Of a DNA stretch of 64,000 nt, positions 59,721 through 64,000 are shown in pieces. The notes below the pieces were generated by a model. The model was given only the letters and a program-made list of their open reading frames with translations, did no database searches and had not been told where the DNA came from. Location: assembly GCF_047496725.1 (NCBI RefSeq), contig NC_132972.1:5386001-5450000 (forward strand), written 5' to 3'. The stretch is from Anoplolepis gracilipes (Eukaryota; Arthropoda; Insecta; Hymenoptera; Formicidae). How positions within the stretch are numbered: position 1 is the first letter of the stretch; each line of letters starts with the position of its first letter. A program made the translations under genes and the position numbers.

Positions 59721-62700
59721 TCAGTCCTTGCAACCGAGACCGACGGACCAATTGCAGATACCACCGACTGGATCGAAGGTCAGCCTGTCGGGGCAGGTGT
59801 ACTCGGTCCCGATCACCTGGCCGTTCACCATACGCGCACAAGTAATAAACTTTTTACACGAGTACGGATGCGGAAAGTTGCCTTGATCCAGGCAGCGTAT
59901 GGTACCTTTACTCGTGAGAAAGAGCTTGCTATTGAAAGACTTGCCGATAACGATCGGCACCTCATCCTCATAATAATCGTAGTCGAGCACCGGCGGTCTT
60001 CTGGGTCTTGTGGTAGCGTTCAACGTGGGCCGTGTGCTTTTTGTCTTGGATCTCTGACGGTTCCTCAAGTCTGCTTCATACCTTGAAATCGTCCTGTCGA
60101 TCGTCGGATCTGTTCTAGGCGCTACGGTGGTGCTTATCTTGCGAATTGCGGCGTTCCTTAACGCCGTTCGACCTAATTGTGTGGAACCTGATTAGTCTTT
60201 GCCGCTTAGACGTAAGTTTACCAGGGACAAGCGGGTCGTACGTTGATGAGACTGATTTCCCAGAATGAGAGAGAGCGACGAAGTAGAAAGAGTGAGATTC
60301 ATTAGTGAGATGTCAATCAACCGAATGATGAAAGTCAACGGCTGGATAGAAGCTGAAGGACGAAGGAACCGAGAGTGTCTTAACAATCTTGTGAGGAATG
60401 TCAAGTACACGTGGGTAAATTGTGTTGTCAAATCTGCCGATTTAGAATGAGTACTGAAATATTAGCGAGAAGTACGAAATAGTTTCTGAGAAGATTAATC
60501 CTTTAATCGATCAACGATTTAGAGTCTTTCAAAGTCAGTCGAAGGATTTACGTCATGTACTGTTTATTCTATCGATAGCATGATTCATTGATTAATGATT
60601 AATTCGCTTAGCAAAGCAAATGATGAACGTGACCGAGAAAAAAGAGAAAGAAAATTAGAAAGAAACAAGAATAAGTGCATAGAAGTTGCACTATTATTAG
60701 TATGTAAATGAATATTGATCAATGACAAATCAAAGAGAAATTCCGCGGAATTATACCACGCAATCAAAGAAAAAATACAGTAAAAAGACAGATAAAGTAA
60801 ATGTCATGAGAGAGACATGACGCGATGAATGATATAATTATAGTCTACCGAGATAATGACTTTGTTACGAAGACTTCCTATTTTTAAATTACGATCTCTT
60901 GTATAATTAGCATCATATTTTAACACAAATTGGCAATTTTCAGGAGATTATCAAGGTTATCATCGTTAAACGGAGACAGTTATCAGAAGTAACCCAATAG
61001 AAGAAGCGGGCCGTGTTGCGGTGAATCGAATGAGTATTGTTAGTTGAAACATATAGCTAGTCCGTCAAAAGAATAAGGCTCACAATATAATGATATGGTA
61101 TTTTAATTAAATTAGAAGAATTAAGTAGTCGGATGGCGCAGTCTCTAGTAAATATAATGTACCAGTGTCTGGCGACGACGGTGGGTCCGCTAAAGTCACC
61201 GCGAATTCTTGGGCGCGGATGCTTTGATCGGACACATCTGCCTTTTGATCGTTGTGGTTGCTGGTCGATCTGGTATCCTCGAACGATTCTAAAAAAATAT
61301 TCAAAAGACTTTTCGAAAAACTGAAAAGTGAGCTAAAAAAATTTTAAACTAAAATCTAAATTATATATTTATAATTATAATTATAATTATAATTATATTA
61401 AATATATACAATAATATCTAAGAGGATTTAAAAAATAACGAATATTATTTTTTTGTGAACCTACCGACGAGGTCTATCCTCGATGAGAAGGTGGTCTCGA
61501 TTGGTCTACCACTTCGGTAAATAGCCACTGTGCTTGGAAAGCTGTTGATTAGCGGAGCGGCTGTCGTCGACTGTGTCGTCGGTTTTCTGTGTCTATTAGA
61601 ATATGCTGATTTGCGACTGAGGGATCCACTGTTCTTTAAGGAATTTACCTGTTGGAGTAGTAATTGATTTACTATACTTATATACTACACAAATAATGCA
61701 AAGCGACAGAGATAAATTAATTATTAATTATATGAATCACTTATGAATGCATACACATGTAATCTAAATGTGCTTGCAATTTCGAATAAAGTAAGATAAA
61801 AATTAAAATAAAGAGAATTGAGAAAATCTTCAGATTGATATCTCAGACAACACAAATAATTAAAAATATCATCTTCTAAAAATTTTAAAAACACTTAAAT
61901 TTGATCTTTGTTAAAGTATATCTTTTGAAAGATTATGTATATTTATGTCAATCTTTTTCTTACATATCTTTATCCGACTTCTCTTAGATATTTATGGTTT
62001 TTTTTAACTTTCTAATCTTTTAGTTGTTATTTAAAATGTCTAAAGAATTTCTTAATTTTCATCATCTTTTCGGTTCTAAATTTTTTTTCCGATTTTTGTG
62101 TTGTTTGAAACGTTCCGCGTGTTAAGACATATTAATTATTGATCCAAGCGTTAAAAGATGTTTAAAATAATGTATCAGAAAAAGCGGAATGTTGACGTTC
62201 GCGCAGAAAAATGCGCGGTACGCTTTTTAAAGAGAAATTTGTTAATTTATAATGATAAGAAAAATTAAAAGCGCGGATGAAAATGTTCCTGGTCCATTCA
62301 CATTTCAAAGTGTTTACTCAGAGAGAATAATCAGGTTTCTAAATTCATGTTTCGAATTCCATCCCCAGGTAAGAATGTTTCTAATAACCAGAGAAGGAAG
62401 AGCATCTTCGTAGATAGGCAATGCGATGATAACGTAGCAGCGTAAAGGATGATCATATAATTTCTCGTTTCATGAAAAGTATTTTGGTTAGATCCAGCGA
62501 ATGAGCGATGATCGAGAGACCTTATCAGGTAGATGTTCAAGAATTAAATTATGGTTATAACCGATTCCTTCCGCATTAGTCGATCATGAAGATATCGTTG
62601 GCCGATGTAGTATATATCAATTAGGCACCAGAAGCAGATTCAGAAGAGGAGAATGTTACATTGAGTAAGAGACATCTTCAGCCAGGTGATTTTGTTCAAG

Positions 62701-64000
62701 CAAAGACACTAATGATGATTGTCTCTCTGCATTTGCTTCGAGAGATCTTTCGGTTAGCGACAAGAGGAGACGGCGGCGTTTTTCGTTTTGTTTTCGCTTT
62801 AGTTAAAGCAACATGCGATCGGTCAAGGAACTACAGTTATCAAGGCAAAGCGAATCTTCAACATAAAACTGCACTGACCTCGAGTGAGGGTTGATCAGTG
62901 TCCTCCTCGGCCAGAACAACTGTCTCCGTAGTTTGCAGCTCCTCGGTGTCTTCCAGCCGTTCGATTGTCGCCTCCTTTCTTCCGTATTTAAAATGCGTTA
63001 TCATTTTTTCTCGGTTATCACCTACATGAAGATTACTCGAAAAATCTTTAAAGTCGGAGTGCGCGCTTGTTTCTTCAGCTATCGAGTCTTTTTGCTCAGA
63101 CTTGAATTTGATGCTTTTGCTTATCTCTTCTTCGTCGAAACGATTGACATTCGCGTAAAAATTACTTGAAAAACTACCTTGAAGATCTTCATCGGTTGAA
63201 TCAGAATCCGTCTCTTTAGCTATTGAATTCTTTTCCTCAGATTTAGGTTTAATTCTCTTTAGCACAACTCGTATCTTTCTTCCAGTTTTAGATTTGATGG
63301 GAAAATTTTTACCGCTTCTAAGATTATTTGAAAAAGCGCCCTGAAGACTTTCATCCGTAGAATCAGACTCTGTACTGGTTTCTTCGGTTTTTGCCTTCTC
63401 CTCTTTGAATTTAGGTCTAATTCTCTTCAACACAATTCTTCTGCTTGTTTTTTTCTCGTCAGATAAATTTTCATTCGTGTTAAGGTTACTTGAAAGATTA
63501 TTTTCAAGATTTTCATCAATAACATCTGTACTTGTTTCCGCAATTGTGGAATTAATTTCCTTATTATTAGATTTAGATCGAACACTCTTCAGTAAAACTC
63601 TTATTCTGCTTCCTGTACTTTCTTTATCGGAAAAATTCTTGTTCGCTTGCAAATTTGTCGAAAAATTGCTTGGAAAATTTTCCCTGACTCTATTTGATAC
63701 AATTTTCAGTCTTCTTTTCACATTTCTTGTTCGATCATGTGTAACCTGATCCTCAGTGGTATTCTGAACAACGACAACATTCTCGTTGGGTTTGATAGAA
63801 CTACTGATCGATTCAAAGTTAACTCTCGCTCTCCTCTGCATGATTCTTCTTCTGCGATTCTCTTCAATCACTTTCGAAGTATAGCCAATAGGTCTTCGTG
63901 GTCGCTCGCGATTCAGCGTGACTCGATGCCGAGGTTGTTGATTAACTGTTTGCTGTGTTACTACAGGTCTTCCGAGCCAATTATTCGTTCGATTTAAGAC
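59721..64000 (-). CDS. Chitin-binding type-2 (peritrophin-A) protein, CPAP1-like, 5' end outside window
   Basis: Exons in transcript order are 62879-64000 (open at the window edge), 61465-61648, 61163-61288 and 59721-60187. Phases are 0, 1 and 1 and all join in frame, giving at least 632 residues. The C-terminal 62 residues form one CBM14/peritrophin-A domain with six cysteines spaced C-x11-C-x5-C-x14-C-x12-C-x7-C and the usual aromatic residues; this would bind chitin outside the cell. Upstream is a basic, Ser/Thr/Arg-rich, probably disordered region with about four tandem 54-residue repeats (SRRIRVxLKRIRPKSxE... EETSTDSxDE...). A long protein with a single chitin-binding domain fits insect CPAP1-type cuticle or tracheal matrix proteins. 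The signal peptide would lie beyond the window. The acceptor at 60188 has a weak pyrimidine tract, but the frame requires it. An extra small exon between 61649 and 62878 cannot be excluded. Confidence 0.82.
61366..61397 (+). repeat. (AATTAT)n microsatellite
   Basis: TATAATTATAATTATAATTA run in an intron of the chitin-binding gene. Confidence 0.85.
63010..63700 (-). repeat. Coding tandem repeat, period about 162 bp (54 aa)
   Basis: The block (S/T)DE(D/S)L(Q/E)xxFSSNL... RRIRVxLKRI(R/K)PK... (A/E)ETSTDS recurs at spacings of about 162 bp, e.g. near 63190, 63351 and 63512. There are about four diverged copies. Periodicity keeps the frame. Confidence 0.85.

Overview
The window is animal nuclear DNA, most likely from a hymenopteran insect and probably an ant. 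The background is very AT-rich with scattered CpG-rich islands. There are long (GA/CT)n and (TA)n microsatellites and many small palindromic DNA-transposon remnants. The genes are split by short GT-AG introns. The protein sequences (alpha-actinin, Caper/RBM39, PDE12, a single-domain peritrophin-type chitin-binding protein) are arthropod-like. The species call is inference. No bacterial, plasmid, phage or CRISPR features were seen.

Layout: (1) 1-16160 is a gene desert with repeats, a pogo/Tigger-like MITE and perfect hairpins. (2) 16161-17486 (+) is a three-exon gene of unknown function ending in a Lys/Glu-rich 16-residue repeat. (3) 18030-21301 (+) is a complete seven-exon PDE12, a 2'-5' oligoadenylate/poly(A) phosphodiesterase. 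(4) 24441-32358 (-) is a complete eight-exon RBM39/Caper splicing factor. It is head-to-head with (5) 33518-35099 (+), a C19orf47-like SAM-domain protein, across a shared region of about 1.2 kb. (6) 35100-39338 holds three separate palindromic repeats, then the CpG- and CT-rich upstream region of (7) 39339-55712 (+), alpha-actinin. Its 11.5-kb first intron contains nested MITEs, a local duplication, a possible internal TATA promoter and a small antisense ORF with protein-like composition. (8) 59721-64000 (-) is the 3' part of a gene for a long secreted-type protein with tandem 54-residue repeats and one C-terminal chitin-binding type-2 domain; it runs off the right edge.

The genes do not form one pathway: they cover RNA turnover (PDE12), splicing (RBM39), muscle/cytoskeleton (actinin) and cuticle/chitin matrix (CPAP1-like). 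The strongest second-look items are five. Actinin has a pair of equal-length mutually exclusive exons. Actinin also has an intron with U12 (minor-spliceosome) signals. A 256-bp MITE has an 8-bp target duplication and its empty site is preserved in a nearby duplicate. An unannotated antisense ORF lies in actinin intron 1. Three long hairpin-forming elements cluster between the C19orf47-like gene and actinin. All exon boundaries were deduced by eye from reading frame, splice consensus and remembered family sequence; no alignment or search was run.
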